Shown here in pieces: positions 34,231-43,246 of a DNA stretch of 52,000 nucleotides. Made by a program: the position numbers and the translations under genes. Each line of letters begins with the position of its first letter. Positions within the stretch are counted from its first letter, which is position 1. Source of the DNA: an uncultured Ruminococcus sp. (GTDB lineage: Bacteria; Bacillota; Clostridia; Oscillospirales; Acutalibacteraceae); contig CACYPV010000012.1 of the NCBI GenBank assembly GCA_902776375.1, positions 1-52,000 on the forward strand, written 5' to 3'. The notes under the pieces were generated by a model. It ran no database searches. It was not told where the DNA came from and was given only the letters and a program-made list of their open reading frames with translations.

Positions 34231-35306
34231 CAGCTCTGTTCCATGCTTTCCTTTAGCTTTTCGGCGCGGTCGGCGGTGACAAGCGCGTCGATGACCTCGT
34301 CGAGGTTTCCGTTCAAAATATCTTCTAACTTGTAAAGCGTTAGCCCGATGCGGTGATCGGTCAGTCTGCCCTGCGGGTAATTATAGGTGCGTATGCGCTC
34401 GCTGCGGTCGCCTGTGCCGACCTGCGATTTTCTGTCAGCGGCTATCTCGCTCGCCTGCGCGTCCTGCTTCTCTTTGAGCAAGCGGCTTTTGAGCACCTTG
34501 AGCGCCTTGTCCTTGTTCTTGTACTGGCTGCGCTCGTCCTGACACTCTACGACCGTGCCCGTTGGGATGTGCGTTATGCGGATAGCGGAGCTGGTTTTGT
34601 TGATGTGCTGACCACCCGCGCCGCTGGATCGGAAGGTGTCGATTTTCAGGTCAGCGGGGTTGATCTCGAGCTCAACATCCTCCGCCTCGGGCAGCACAGC
34701 GACCGTGGTTGTGGACGTGTGGACCCTGCCCTGACTTTCGGTTTCGGGCACGCGCTGGACGCGGTGAACGCCGCTCTCGTACTTAAAGCGGGAATAAGCG
34801 CCCTCGCCGTTTATCATAAAGGAGATCTCCTTGTAGCCGCCCAGCTCGGTCTCATTGGCGTTGATTATCTCGATTTTATAACCGCGCCGCTCGGCGTACA
34901 TGGAGTACATGCGGAAAAGCACGGCGGAAAACAGCGCGCTCTCCTCTCCCCCCGCGCCGCCGCGTATCTCGATGATAACATTGCGCTCGTCATTAGGGTC
35001 CTTGGGCAGCAGCAATATCTTTAGCTGTTCGGAAAGCTCCTCTATCTTCTCTTTAGCCTCTTCAAGCTCTAGCTGCGCAAGCTCTTTTAATTCTGTATCA
35101 GAATTATCATTGAGTATTTCAAGGCTGTCGTGCTCGGCTTGCAGCGCCTTTTTGTAGTCGCGGTAAGTCAGAACGATCTCCTCGATCGACTTTATCTCCT
35201 TCATCACCTTTTGGTATTCGTCGGGGTCGGCAGCGACCGAGGGCTCGTAAAGGCGGCGGTTGAGCTCGCTGTAGCGTTTATCAAAAATCTCGATTCTTTC
35301 AAACAT
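34230..35306 (-). CDS. prfA: Peptide chain release factor 1
   Basis: A class I release factor of 358 residues that recognises UAA and UAG. The anticodon-like tripeptide is PET in [14 protein letters not shown], fitting the PxT pattern of RF1 and not the SPF of RF2. The GGQ motif in [17 protein letters not shown] triggers peptide release. No programmed frameshift is present, as expected for RF1. prmC, often next to prfA, is not here; a DUF951 gene precedes it and the Sua5-type gene follows. Confidence 0.97.
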   Translation of the reverse strand: MFERIEIFDKRYSELNRRLYEPSVAADPDEYQKVMKEIKSIEEIVLTYRDYKKALQAEHDSLEILNDNSDTELKELAQLELEEAKEKIEELSEQLKILLLPKDPNDERNVIIEIRGGAGGEESALFSAVLFRMYSMYAERRGYKIEIINANETELGGYKEISFMINGEGAYSRFKYESGVHRVQRVPETESQGRVHTSTTTVAVLPEAEDVELEINPADLKIDTFRSSGAGGQHINKTSSAIRITHIPTGTVVECQDERSQYKNKDKALKVLKSRLLKEKQDAQASEIAADRKSQVGTGDRSERIRTYNYPQGRLTDHRIGLTLYKLEDILNGNLDEVIDALVTADRAEKLKESMEQS

Positions 35307-35311
35307 AAGTA

Positions 35312-35503
35312 TTACTCCAAAATCTTTCGGATGTTCTTCTCGGCTTTCTTACGCGGGAGCGTGACCTCGTGGCCGCATTTGTCGCATTTAAGCTTAAAAT
35401 CCATGCCGATCCTGAGCACGGTAAACACCGCGCTGCCGCATGGATGCGGTTTTTTCATCTCGACGCGATCGCCCGCGCTTACAGCCAAAGGAATCACCCC
35501 CAT
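35312..35503 (-). CDS. DUF951 family small zinc-ribbon-like protein
   Basis: A protein of about 58-63 residues with the DUF951 core [11 protein letters not shown], then CDKCGHEV and the basic end [14 protein letters not shown]. The three cysteines suggest a metal-binding ribbon; the function is unknown. The ATG at 35503 gives 63 residues but has no binding site; a TTG at 35488, five bases after GGGGGTGA, gives 58 residues and starts nearer the family's usual N-terminus. It lies five bases from prfA. Confidence 0.85.
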   Translation of the reverse strand: MGVIPLAVSAGDRVEMKKPHPCGSAVFTVLRIGMDFKLKCDKCGHEVTLPRKKAEKNIRKILE

Positions 35504-35549
35504 ACATTCTCATGCTACATTATACAACAAATCTCCCTTTTTATCAAGC

Positions 35550-35582
35550 TAAAAATAGAAAAGCACGCCGAAGCGTGCCTTT
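35550..35582 (-). terminator. Intrinsic terminator of the amino acid transporter operon
   Basis: GCACGC (35563-35568) pairs with GCGTGC (35573-35578) around CGAA. On the minus strand the stem is followed by TTTTCTATTTTT. It overlaps the end of the ATP-binding gene region. Confidence 0.8.
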
Positions 35583-35584
35583 CT

Positions 35585-36325
35585 TTATAATACCTTTGAT
35601 AAAAAGTCTTTCAAACGCGGATTTTTGGGATTTTCAAAAAACTCCTTTGGCGGAGCTTTCTCCACGATAACGCCCTCGTCTACGAACACGACCTCGGTGC
35701 CTACCTCTCTGGCAAAGCCCATCTCGTGAGTTACAACGACCATCGTCATGCCCTCACGCGCGAGCTGCTTCATAACATCGAGCACCTCGCCGACCATTTC
35801 GGGGTCGAGCGCTGAGGTAGGCTCGTCAAACAGCATAACGTCGGGATTCATAGCCAGCGCGCGAACGATAGCCACACGCTGCTTTTGACCGCCCGAAAGC
35901 TGGCTGGGATAAGCATAAGCCTTGTCGGCAAGTCCTACGCGCTCGAGAAGCCTCATGGCGTTCGCCCTTGCCTCATTCTTGTTCTGCTTCAAAAGCCTGA
36001 TGGGGCCGAGAGTCATGTTCTCAATAACGTTTTTGTTATTGAACAGATTGAACTGCTGGAACACCATACCCATCTTCTGGCGGTGCTTATTGATGTCGAT
36101 CTTTGAATCGGTTATATCGACGCCCTCAAAAATGATGCTGCCGCTCGTAGGCTCCTCAAGCAGGTTAAGGCAGCGCAAAAAGGTGGATTTACCGGAGCCT
36201 GACGCGCCGATAACTACCATAACATCGCCTTTTCTGATTTCGGCGTTGATGCCCTTGAGCACCTCGAGCTTGTCGAAATACTTGTGCAGATTCTCGACTT
36301 TTATCAAAACTTCATTATCGTTCAC
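35585..36325 (-). CDS. Polar amino acid ABC transporter ATP-binding protein
   Basis: A 246-residue ATPase of the HisP/GlnQ family that drives amino acid import. Walker A is GASGSGKST, the signature is LSGGQKQR and Walker B is [12 protein letters not shown]. The ABC Q-loop is [11 protein letters not shown]. The start is taken as GTG 36325 because AGGAGG lies ten bases upstream; a TTG seven codons earlier lies before that site. It overlaps the permease gene by eleven bases. The substrate is not decidable; glutamine, cystine and others are possible. Confidence 0.93.
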   Translation of the reverse strand: MNDNEVLIKVENLHKYFDKLEVLKGINAEIRKGDVMVVIGASGSGKSTFLRCLNLLEEPTSGSIIFEGVDITDSKIDINKHRQKMGMVFQQFNLFNNKNVIENMTLGPIRLLKQNKNEARANAMRLLERVGLADKAYAYPSQLSGGQKQRVAIVRALAMNPDVMLFDEPTSALDPEMVGEVLDVMKQLAREGMTMVVVTHEMGFAREVGTEVVFVDEGVIVEKAPPKEFFENPKNPRLKDFLSKVL

Positions 36326-37115
36326 TTCTGCGCAGCCTCCTCTCAAGCTTCTTCAACAGGAAGGACAACAACATCACTATGGCAAGATAAATCAGCGCCA
36401 CGGCTATCAGCGGGAAGAACGCCTCCCACGTTCGCGACCGTATGAGGTTACCCACGTATGTGAGCTCGGCGATACCGACGTAAGCGGCAACAGAGGTCTC
36501 CTTGATAAGCACGATGAACTCATTGCCGAGTGCGGGCAGAATATTCTTGAACGCCTGCGGAAAGACAATAAGGAACATTGTTCCGGGATAATTGAAGCCG
36601 AGCGAACGCGCCGCCTCCGTCTGTCCCTTGTCGACCGACATGATGCCGGAACGAACGATCTCGGCGACATATGCGCCCGAATTGATGCCGAACGAAAGCA
36701 CGGCGGCGAGCTCTTTGTTGCGCGAGTTGGCAAAGATGATAAAATACATTATCATCACCTGGATAACAGCGGGCGTGCCGCGGATGATTGTGATGTAGAT
36801 ATTGCTGATGACATTTAAGACCTTTAGCATGAAATGACCGAAATTTCTGCTTTTTTTACCCCTTAAATGCAAATCATAGGTCGAACGGACAGCGGCGATC
36901 AAAAAGCCGAGAATGATACCTAAGATGGCGGCGAAGAAGGCGATACGCAGGGTCGCCCACAAGCCGTTTAAAAAGAACATCCATCTGTCCTGATAAATAA
37001 AGGTTTTTTCAAAGCTATTCCATAAGCCCGAGAAAAAATTATCAGAGCCGCTGCTTTCTGCGGCGTCTGCCGCGACTGCGGAAACAGCGGTAGAAATTGG
37101 CAGTAAAAAATTCAT
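36315..37115 (-). CDS. Polar amino acid ABC transporter permease
   Basis: A membrane protein of 266 residues with the HisM/GlnP-type inner-membrane component domain. The conserved ATPase-contact (EAA) loop is [20 protein letters not shown]. An unusually long N-terminal segment (about 1-55) precedes the first helix. The ATG 37115 follows AGGGAAG; an upstream start would lie within the hairpin. It is the middle gene of the binding protein-permease-ATPase operon. Confidence 0.92.
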   Translation of the reverse strand: MNFLLPISTAVSAVAADAAESSGSDNFFSGLWNSFEKTFIYQDRWMFFLNGLWATLRIAFFAAILGIILGFLIAAVRSTYDLHLRGKKSRNFGHFMLKVLNVISNIYITIIRGTPAVIQVMIMYFIIFANSRNKELAAVLSFGINSGAYVAEIVRSGIMSVDKGQTEAARSLGFNYPGTMFLIVFPQAFKNILPALGNEFIVLIKETSVAAYVGIAELTYVGNLIRSRTWEAFFPLIAVALIYLAIVMLLSFLLKKLERRLRRSER

Positions 37116-37135
37116 AACAACTTCCCTGTTACAGA

Positions 37136-37166
37136 AAACGGGCAGGCACAAAACCCGCCCGTTTCA
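37136..37166 (-). terminator. Intercistronic hairpin between binding protein and permease genes
   Basis: AAACGGGC and GCCCGTTT form an eight-pair stem around CAGGCACAAAACCC, followed on the minus strand by TTTTCTGT. It probably makes a leaky terminator or a 3'-end stabiliser, giving more binding protein than permease, a common arrangement in such operons. Confidence 0.65.
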
Positions 37167-37183
37167 GATCATATTAATTCAAA

Positions 37184-38008
37184 TCAAGCCTTGATATACT
37201 TCTTTACGATCTCGTCAACCTTGCCCTCTTCCTTAAGAGCCTTAAGAGCTTCGTTGAACTTAGCGGTCAGCTCGCTGCCCTTAGCGATGCAGATAGCATA
37301 CTCTTCATTCTCGAAAGGATCGTTAAGAATGGTAAGTCCCTCGTTCTGAGCTACAAAAGACTTGGCGGGCTCGTTGTCGATAACAACAGCGTCTACCTTG
37401 CCCTGGCTCAAAGCGAGAACAGCGTCAGCGCCCTTGTTGTAACGCTCAACGGTTGTTCCCTCTGCTTCAAGGTCAGATACATAGATGTCGCCTGTGGTTC
37501 CCATCTGAACGCCTACAACAGCTCCTGCAAGGTCGTCAGCGTTCTTAACAGCGTCGCTGCCTTCCTTAACGATAATGACCTGAACAGCGTTGGTGTATGT
37601 ATCTGTAAAGTCGATAGCCTGCTTTCTCTCCTCGGTAACGGTCATGCCCGCCATACCGAAATCAGCCTTGCCGGACTGAACAGCGGTGATGATGGAATCG
37701 AAATCCATGTCGTCTACCTTGAGTGTGTAACCGAGCTTGTCACAAATAGCCTCTGCGATCTCAACATCGATACCTACGATCTTGTCGCCGTCATAGTACT
37801 CATAGGGCTCGAAGAAAGCGTTTGTAGCCATGTGAAGCGTACCCTTGTCAGCGGAATCAGCTGTGCTCTTGTCAGCGGAATCGGCTGTGCTTTTTGCCTC
37901 GCTGCTCTCAGCTTTGCTTGAGCTTGAGCTGCCGCCGCAGCCTGCAAAAGCAACTGCCATTGAGCAAGCCATTACGCCCGCGAGAAGCGCGGAAAATACT
38001 TTTTTCAT
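37184..38008 (-). CDS. Polar amino acid ABC transporter substrate-binding lipoprotein
   Basis: A predicted lipoprotein of 274 residues: signal peptide with lipobox FAGC (about 22-25), then a Ser/Ala/Asp-rich linker including two copies of STADSADK (about 40-55), and a family 3 solute-binding domain (LHMATNAFFEPYEYYDGDKI to the end). The segment DFGMAGMTVTEERKQAIDFT is the usual hinge and ligand region. TAAGGAG precedes the ATG, and a near-consensus promoter lies at 38064-38092. It is the first and probably most expressed gene of the operon. Confidence 0.95.
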   Translation of the reverse strand: MKKVFSALLAGVMACSMAVAFAGCGGSSSSSKAESSEAKSTADSADKSTADSADKGTLHMATNAFFEPYEYYDGDKIVGIDVEIAEAICDKLGYTLKVDDMDFDSIITAVQSGKADFGMAGMTVTEERKQAIDFTDTYTNAVQVIIVKEGSDAVKNADDLAGAVVGVQMGTTGDIYVSDLEAEGTTVERYNKGADAVLALSQGKVDAVVIDNEPAKSFVAQNEGLTILNDPFENEEYAICIAKGSELTAKFNEALKALKEEGKVDEIVKKYIKA

Positions 38009-38063
38009 TGAAAAACAACTCCTTAATGATTTTTTATTTTCTTTTTAGCATACAGCAAAACAA

Positions 38064-38092
38064 ATTATAGCAGACAAATATTGAAAAATCAA
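38064..38092 (-). promoter_or_regulatory. Sigma-A-type promoter of the amino acid transporter operon
   Basis: The minus strand has TTGATT (38092-38087), 17 bases, TATAAT (38069-38064). Confidence 0.85.
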
Positions 38093-38186
38093 GTATTTCA
38101 GCCGTTATTTATCAATTTTATTCGAATATTTATGCAAAGATATGCAGCCGGAATGTCACTGGTTTAAATTTTTCCGAAAACAGGGG

Positions 38187-38215
38187 TTGATTTTTTTAAA
38201 TATATTTGTTATAAT
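38187..38215 (+). promoter_or_regulatory. Sigma-A-type promoter of tRNA-Ser
   Basis: TTGATT (38187-38192), 17 bases, TATAAT (38210-38215), fifteen bases before the mature tRNA 5' end. Confidence 0.85.
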
Positions 38216-38229
38216 AGTCAGCGGCGCAC

Positions 38230-38322
38230 GGAGAGATGTCCGAGCTGGCCGAAGGAGCATGATTGGAAATCATGTGTACGGTAATCGCCGTACCAGGGGT
38301 TCGAATCCCCTTCTCTCCGCCA
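38230..38322 (+). tRNA. tRNA-Ser(GGA)
   Basis: The acceptor stem GGAGAGA (38230-38236) pairs with TCTCTCC (38312-38318). The anticodon arm ATGATTGGAAATCAT carries anticodon GGA, reading UCC and UCU. A long variable arm GTACGG..CCGTAC marks a class II serine tRNA. The T-arm GGGGTTCGAATCCCC is canonical. A discriminator G and an encoded CCA (38320-38322) complete it. A promoter and a terminator flank it closely. Confidence 0.97.
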
Positions 38323-38384
38323 AAAGAATTGGAAGCACAAACTGTGCTTCCATATTTTTTTACAATGGAGAGAAGGGGATTCGA
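38301..38384. repeat. 18-bp inverted repeat of the tRNA-Ser 3' end
   Basis: TCGAATCCCCTTCTCTCC (38301-38318, inside the tRNA) recurs inverted as GGAGAGAAGGGGATTCGA at 38367-38384, directly after the tRNA terminator. The repeat spans the T-arm and acceptor, the region tRNA-targeting recombinases commonly use. It may be an attachment-site remnant. Confidence 0.8.
38331..38361 (+). terminator. Terminator of tRNA-Ser
   Basis: GGAAGCAC (38331-38338) pairs with GTGCTTCC (38344-38351), followed by ATATTTTTTTT. Confidence 0.85.
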
Positions 38385-38500
38385 AGGCGAGCGTTAAGAA
38401 AACGTGCCGGCGGCACGTTTTTAGCGAGAGAGTTGCAGAAACGTTAAACTCCACACACGCCGCATCAAGCGTGGCACTTTGTCTCTAATAATCCCAACGC
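38385..38500. other. Gap holding a GC-rich terminator-like hairpin
   Basis: AACGTGCC (38401-38408) pairs with GGCACGTT (38412-38419), followed by TTTT, forming a stem that could stop transcription in the plus direction. The rest (38425-38500) shows no gene. Confidence 0.6.
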
Positions 38501-38501
38501 A

Positions 38502-38573
38502 CCTTCTCTCCGCCAAACAAAAAACACCCTACGGGGTGTTTTTTGTTTTGCAATAAAGAGAGAAGGGGATTCG
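38502..38573. repeat. Second tRNA-tail/terminator/inverted-tail module
   Basis: CCTTCTCTCCGCCAAA (38502-38517), identical to the tRNA-Ser end with CCA, is followed by a strong hairpin AAAAACACCCTACGGGGTG...TTTTTT (38520-38545) and then GAGAGAAGGGGATTCG (38558-38573), the inverted tRNA tail. It repeats the order seen at 38301-38384 with a different hairpin, so the module is duplicated and not a chance match. Confidence 0.75.
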
Positions 38574-38574
38574 C

Positions 38575-38668
38575 TTGCTAGTTTGTATAAGGAAAGCAGC
38601 GGACAGCCCATCGCGTCGGCGCTGCCTGTTGCCGGAACCTACAATGTTTTTATAAACGAGGCGGAGCT
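38575..38668 (+). pseudogene. Fragment of an unidentified coding sequence
   Basis: One frame reads LASLYKESSGQPIASALPVA and continues GTYNVFINEAEL without a start codon, beginning directly at the inverted tRNA tail and running into the recombinase fragment in a different frame. It looks like a piece of a larger gene. The family is not recognised. Confidence 0.4.
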
Positions 38669-38968
38669 ATGTTGGGCGCGATTTACGAGTTTGAGAGAGC
38701 AAATCTACCTGAAAGACAGCGCGAAGGAATAGCTATTGACGTTGAAGCTGGAAAGTATAAGGGCAGACAGGTAAAGAAGATAGACGAAAAGACATTTGAT
38801 AAACTCTATGCACAATACCAAAGCAGAGAAATCAATAAGGTGCAGTTTGCAAAGGCTTTAAGCGTAAGCAGACCAACACTTGATAAATTACTGAAAGATA
38901 GAAAAAACAGCCCTAAATACTTGCTAAATATTAAAGCAAGTAGTATAATATTAGTGGGATTTTTCTAA
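38669..38968 (+). pseudogene. C-terminal fragment of a serine recombinase (resolvase family)
   Basis: Residues 1-80 match the C-terminal part of Tn3-type resolvases/invertases: LGAIYEFERANLPERQREGI, then AGKYKGRQVKKI and a DNA-binding helix-turn-helix KALSVSRPTLDKLLKD. The whole catalytic N-terminal domain with the active serine is missing, and no upstream frame supplies it. The last 20 residues are not family-like. The AT-rich composition differs from the neighbours. It cannot be an active recombinase; it marks a lost mobile element next to the tRNA. Confidence 0.8.
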
Positions 38969-38983
38969 GAATTAAGAATAAAA

Positions 38984-39501
38984 ATGGACACAAAAGTGGA
39001 CATTATCACCGAAAACGCAGTGCTGCTCAGGGTAGGTAGACATTCGAGCATTATTCTTTGACGATTCGCGGGGACGGACGGTGCGCCTGCGTGTATCTGC
39101 TGGACGGTGATTTTGGGAATGACGCTTCCAAAACCCTGTACAGCACCATGCGCTGTACAGTGAACAACCTTCAAAAAACCTCCGGTACGACCTATTCTTT
39201 TACGCTTGGCGACAGGCACCTTGACCAAACGCCCGGCACAAGCGGACAGGAACGGATTACCAATAGAACATTGACCGTTACCTATGCCGAAAACGGTATG
39301 GATAACGACGGCGAGCTGACCGTTTATCAAAAGGGCACGCCGGTTTCGGATCTGCCGGAGAATGTACGCAGAAAGTATCAATTTAAACTGAATCGTGTGG
39401 ATGACGCTCCGATTGCGTATAATTTACTATATGACAGTCAAAACGACCTGCTGTTTTGGGAAAACTACGGAATTGACCGTTATGAAAACAGTTCATTGTA
39501 A
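38984..39501 (+). pseudogene. Broken hypothetical gene (two overlapping frames)
   Basis: A short frame 38984-39061 (start MDTKVDIITENAVLLRVGRH, 25 residues) is followed by a frame at 39058-39501 whose only start is TTG and whose protein (147 residues, ending YGIDRYENSSL) has no signal peptide. A frameshift or deletion may have split one gene. No family is recognised. It sits between the recombinase fragment and the LRR/CAP protein gene and may be the 3' end of something carried in by the lost element. Confidence 0.4.
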
Positions 39502-39571
39502 ACGAAAATCCAAAATAAAAAAGAAAAAGCTGGCTGAACATCCAGACATCTTTTAAATAGGAGGTATCATC

Positions 39572-42500
39572 ATGAAAAAACTAATCTCTATGTTCATCAC
39601 AGGCGCAATGCTGCTTACGGCATTTCCCACCGTTTCGGCGGCAGTGCAAACAAACCCGGATTACACCACCGAACAACCTGCGGTTAAGACTGACGCTGTT
39701 TCTTTACCAACCCTTGATGTTGGGGATGAATCCGCATTCAAAGGCTACACACCTTCCAATGTATCCGCAGGTGAAAGGGAAAACGCAGATAGCCTTGCCG
39801 ACAAAACAGGTTCGGCTTCGGTTGGCGCAGGCATTAGCTTTTCCGTAAAGGGCGACACGCTGACCATCACCGGCTCCGGCTCGATGCAAGGCTTGATGGA
39901 TAACAGCAAATACCCGTGGTCGGACAAAGCTTCCGGCGTTAAACACATCGTCATTCAAAACGGCATCACCGACATTTACAGCTATGCTTTTATGGATTTT
40001 AAATCTCTGGAAAGCATTTCCGTTCCATCGTCCGTGACGAGCATTGGTGAAGGGGCTTTTTACGAATGCTCCAGCCTGAAAGAAATTGTTTTGCCAAGCA
40101 GCGTTAAAAAAATCGGCAGCGGTGCGTTTTGTGATTGCAGCAATATACAAAAGGCTCAAATCAGCGGTGTTACCGAAATCGGCGATTACGCTTTTGAAAG
40201 CACAGGCCTGTCAACCATCACCCTGGGAAAGGATTTGAAGCAGTTTTCCGCAATGGCGTTTTTTGGCTCCCATTTGACCGACATTAAAGTCGATTCCGCC
40301 AACACCTCTTTGAAGGCAATTAACGGAGTGCTGTACAACAAGGCAATGGACACACTTCTTTTTTATCCGCCGCGCAAGGCCGGAAAAACCTTTCAGGTCC
40401 CTGCATCGGTAAAAACCATCGGCAGCTGCGCGTTCTGCAGAAACCTGTACCTTGAATCTGTGGATTTGTCCGCTGTCGTAACGCTTAAAGATTCGGCGTT
40501 TCAGGAATGCTACGCTCTAGACAGCATCGTGATTCCCGATTCGGTAACAAGTGCGGAAGACTTTACCTTTTACAGTTGTCCTGCGCTGAAATCCGTGACC
40601 TTCGGAAAGGGGCTAAAAACAACCGGCTACCAAATGTTCAGGGAATGCAAAAAGCTTGCGCAAATCAACTTCGGCGGATTGCAGGAAATTTACGCGATGT
40701 CTTTTGGTGACTGCAGCTCGTTGGAAAGCGTGTCACTGCCGGCTTCCGTGAAATCAATCGGCAACGGAGCCTTTGGAAACTGTCGGGCATTAAAGAGCGT
40801 TTATGCGGCGGAGGTAACAGTAATTCCGTATCAGGCATTTTTGAATGACAATCTATTGAACTCTGTTAGTTTTCCAAAGCTGAAAAACGTCAACCGCGCT
40901 GCGTTTTTGGGATGCAGCTCCCTGAAAAAGCTCAGCCTTCCGAAAAGCACCGAATTCGTTCATTCCATCGCATTTGAAAAAGATGTGCAGCTCACCTGTG
41001 CAAACGCTGCGCTGAAGCCTTATGGCTACAACGGACTTCGCAAGCTGCAGCAGGTGGCTTTAAGCGGCGACGAAAGCTACAGCGAGGCATTTTCGGTGCT
41101 GACGCTGGTAAACCAAGAGCGCAGCAAAAACGGGCTGAAACCGCTTGTTATGAACCAGTCTCTGATGGATACCGCCATGCTGCGCGCTGCCGAATGTGCG
41201 GTTTGTTTTTCTCACACCCGTCCCAACGGTTCCACCTGCATGAGCGCCAACACCCTGATGAGCGGCGAAAACATTGCATTCAACCAGATGAACGCCGACG
41301 ACGTTATGAATTCATGGATGAATTCAACCGGTCACCGTGAAAATATATTAAGCGGAGATTACACCACAATTGGTGTAGGCTGCTTTAAAAATAACGGAAG
41401 AATCACGTGGGTACAGTGCTTTGGCACCGGCAGCGACACCGCAAGCTGCAAAAAGCCGTCGGACAAGCATGTCACACGCACACTTCAACTGGCGACAGAG
41501 GAATTCACCGAGGCAACCGACTCTGACTACCACACCATCTTCGGAAGTCTCGAAACATATTCTTTCCATTTCTTTATTCAGCTGGACGGATTTATATACA
41601 GCATGGAAACCGATCAAACAGTGCAGGCTCGCCTGTGTGTCAGCAATTCGCAATATCCCTATATCATAACCGTACTGGATAACACCGGAATTACCTGGTC
41701 GGTAAAAGACACCGGCACCGCGTCTGTTACCTCCGGCGGCATGGTGACGGCAAAAGCGCCCGGAGACGCCGAAATTGAGGCGAAGTTGACGTATTATTCG
41801 GCGGCGAAAACCATCAGAGTTTACCAAAAAAATCCTGTGATTCAAAAAGTCGAAAACACAGGCTCCGGTATTTCGCTGCAATGGAACAATTGCTATGGCG
41901 CCGACAGGTATATTGTATACTACCGTCCGGAGTCGGAAAAAGAGTGGGATTACGATTACACATACGACACAAGCTATACACTGAATCATCTTAAACCCGG
42001 CGTGCGCTACTGCTTCCAGGTTTGCGCACACAGCTATTACGACAATACAAATTATTATTCCAATGTTGTAAGCAAGACATACGAGATTCCGCCAAGCCTT
42101 TCCCTCTCCAACAACAGCGCCGGATTAACGGCAGCCTGGAGCAGCACCGGCGCGGATTCCTATGTGGTATATTACCGCCCTGCCGAGCGCAGCACTTGGT
42201 CGAGCTTTACCGCAACCGACAACAAAGCGGTGATTCCAAACACCGAATCGGGCAAGCTGTACTGCGTTCAGGTGCAGAATATTTTCAACGGCAAAAACGG
42301 CGCGTATTCCAAGGTCAAGAGCATGACTTATCTTGCCCGTGCCAATATGACAACTCTCACCTATAACGGCAGCAACACCCTTCAATGGAGTGCTGTTGAC
42401 GGTGCAAATCAATACCAAATCGCGCGCAAAAAAACAGGCGACAAAGCATACACCTATTACACAACGACAGAAACCGGCTTTGCCGAGCAAAACGTAACGG

Positions 42501-43117
42501 CAGGCACCACCTACACCTATCAGGTGCGCGCAATGTATAAAACCGAGAAAAACGGCACCGCCTACGGCGCTTGGTCGTCCTCAAAATCTGTTGTCACGAT
42601 TGAAAAGCCCGAGCTGCGCCTGTCAAACAAAAAGAACGGTGTCCGCCTGGAATGGAACGCCGCAAAGGGTGCGGTAAAATATGTGGTTTACTACAAAAAA
42701 GCAGGCGACAAAAGTTGGTCGTCAACCACAACCGCAAACACCTACTATCCGTATCTGAACGTAACAGAGGGACAGCAGTATTATTTCCAGCTCCGCGCAA
42801 TCGGGCAAAATTTGAACGGTCCCTATTCCAAGGTACAGACAAAGGTATTTTATAACCCATACACGCAAAAGCCCGCGGTTGCGCTCTCGCGCGGCGATAA
42901 CAGCCTTAACGCAAGCTGGAACGCTATTGACGGCGCGACAAAATACATCGTCTACTACCGCCGGAACGATACCGCGCAGTGGTCGTCCACACAGGTTCCC
43001 GACTGCAATTTTGTCTACCCGAACGCGGTAAAGGGCACAACCTATTGCGTACAGGTACAGCCGGTATTCGGCAGCACCAAGGGTGCCTATTCAAAGGTAC
43101 AGCGAATCACTTACTAA
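39572..43117 (+). CDS. Large secreted protein with BspA-type LRRs, CAP domain and FN3-like repeats
   Basis: A protein of 1181 residues with a signal peptide (about 1-24). BspA-type leucine-rich repeats follow (about 125-480; for example SVPSSVTSIGEGAFYECSSL). A CAP/SCP domain (about 505-630) has LTLVNQERSKNGLKPL, FSHTRPNGSTC, SGENIA and MNSTGHRENIL, so the His/Glu pocket residues are present. A Big_2-like segment (about 690-755) precedes five fibronectin III-like modules (about 760-1181) with YIVYYRP/YVVYYKK strands. There is no LPXTG, dockerin or S-layer motif, so its anchoring is unknown. AGGAGG precedes the ATG. A hairpin follows at 43216. Confidence 0.85.
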   Translation: MKKLISMFITGAMLLTAFPTVSAAVQTNPDYTTEQPAVKTDAVSLPTLDVGDESAFKGYTPSNVSAGERENADSLADKTGSASVGAGISFSVKGDTLTITGSGSMQGLMDNSKYPWSDKASGVKHIVIQNGITDIYSYAFMDFKSLESISVPSSVTSIGEGAFYECSSLKEIVLPSSVKKIGSGAFCDCSNIQKAQISGVTEIGDYAFESTGLSTITLGKDLKQFSAMAFFGSHLTDIKVDSANTSLKAINGVLYNKAMDTLLFYPPRKAGKTFQVPASVKTIGSCAFCRNLYLESVDLSAVVTLKDSAFQECYALDSIVIPDSVTSAEDFTFYSCPALKSVTFGKGLKTTGYQMFRECKKLAQINFGGLQEIYAMSFGDCSSLESVSLPASVKSIGNGAFGNCRALKSVYAAEVTVIPYQAFLNDNLLNSVSFPKLKNVNRAAFLGCSSLKKLSLPKSTEFVHSIAFEKDVQLTCANAALKPYGYNGLRKLQQVALSGDESYSEAFSVLTLVNQERSKNGLKPLVMNQSLMDTAMLRAAECAVCFSHTRPNGSTCMSANTLMSGENIAFNQMNADDVMNSWMNSTGHRENILSGDYTTIGVGCFKNNGRITWVQCFGTGSDTASCKKPSDKHVTRTLQLATEEFTEATDSDYHTIFGSLETYSFHFFIQLDGFIYSMETDQTVQARLCVSNSQYPYIITVLDNTGITWSVKDTGTASVTSGGMVTAKAPGDAEIEAKLTYYSAAKTIRVYQKNPVIQKVENTGSGISLQWNNCYGADRYIVYYRPESEKEWDYDYTYDTSYTLNHLKPGVRYCFQVCAHSYYDNTNYYSNVVSKTYEIPPSLSLSNNSAGLTAAWSSTGADSYVVYYRPAERSTWSSFTATDNKAVIPNTESGKLYCVQVQNIFNGKNGAYSKVKSMTYLARANMTTLTYNGSNTLQWSAVDGANQYQIARKKTGDKAYTYYTTTETGFAEQNVTAGTTYTYQVRAMYKTEKNGTAYGAWSSSKSVVTIEKPELRLSNKKNGVRLEWNAAKGAVKYVVYYKKAGDKSWSSTTTANTYYPYLNVTEGQQYYFQLRAIGQNLNGPYSKVQTKVFYNPYTQKPAVALSRGDNSLNASWNAIDGATKYIVYYRRNDTAQWSSTQVPDCNFVYPNAVKGTTYCVQVQPVFGSTKGAYSKVQRITY

Positions 43118-43215
43118 GGAAATAGACATTATATCTTTGCATAACACCGTCCGAATCACGCGGAGAGATAGGTCAAACACAAAACGGACAAATGTATATC
43201 ACCCTTTAAGCAATT

Positions 43216-43246
43216 ACGGCTGTACTCCATTGCGGAGTACAGCCGT
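43216..43246 (+). terminator. 13-bp hairpin after the LRR/CAP gene
   Basis: ACGGCTGTACTCC (43216-43228) and GGAGTACAGCCGT (43234-43246) pair perfectly around ATTGC. The following T-run is short (TTTCA), so termination may be partial. Confidence 0.6.

Noticed and set aside
36315-36818. Plus-strand open frame of 298 codons spanning 35922-36818
   Set aside because: It is antisense to the transporter permease and ATPase genes, without a binding site or family features.
38669-38968. Functional site-specific recombinase
   Set aside because: The catalytic N-terminal domain with the active serine is absent and no upstream frame encodes it.
38984-39061. RAMP-like CRISPR protein fragment (segment AVLLRVGRHSS)
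   Set aside because: The resemblance is only about ten residues, the adjoining frame shows no RAMP features, and no other cas gene is present.
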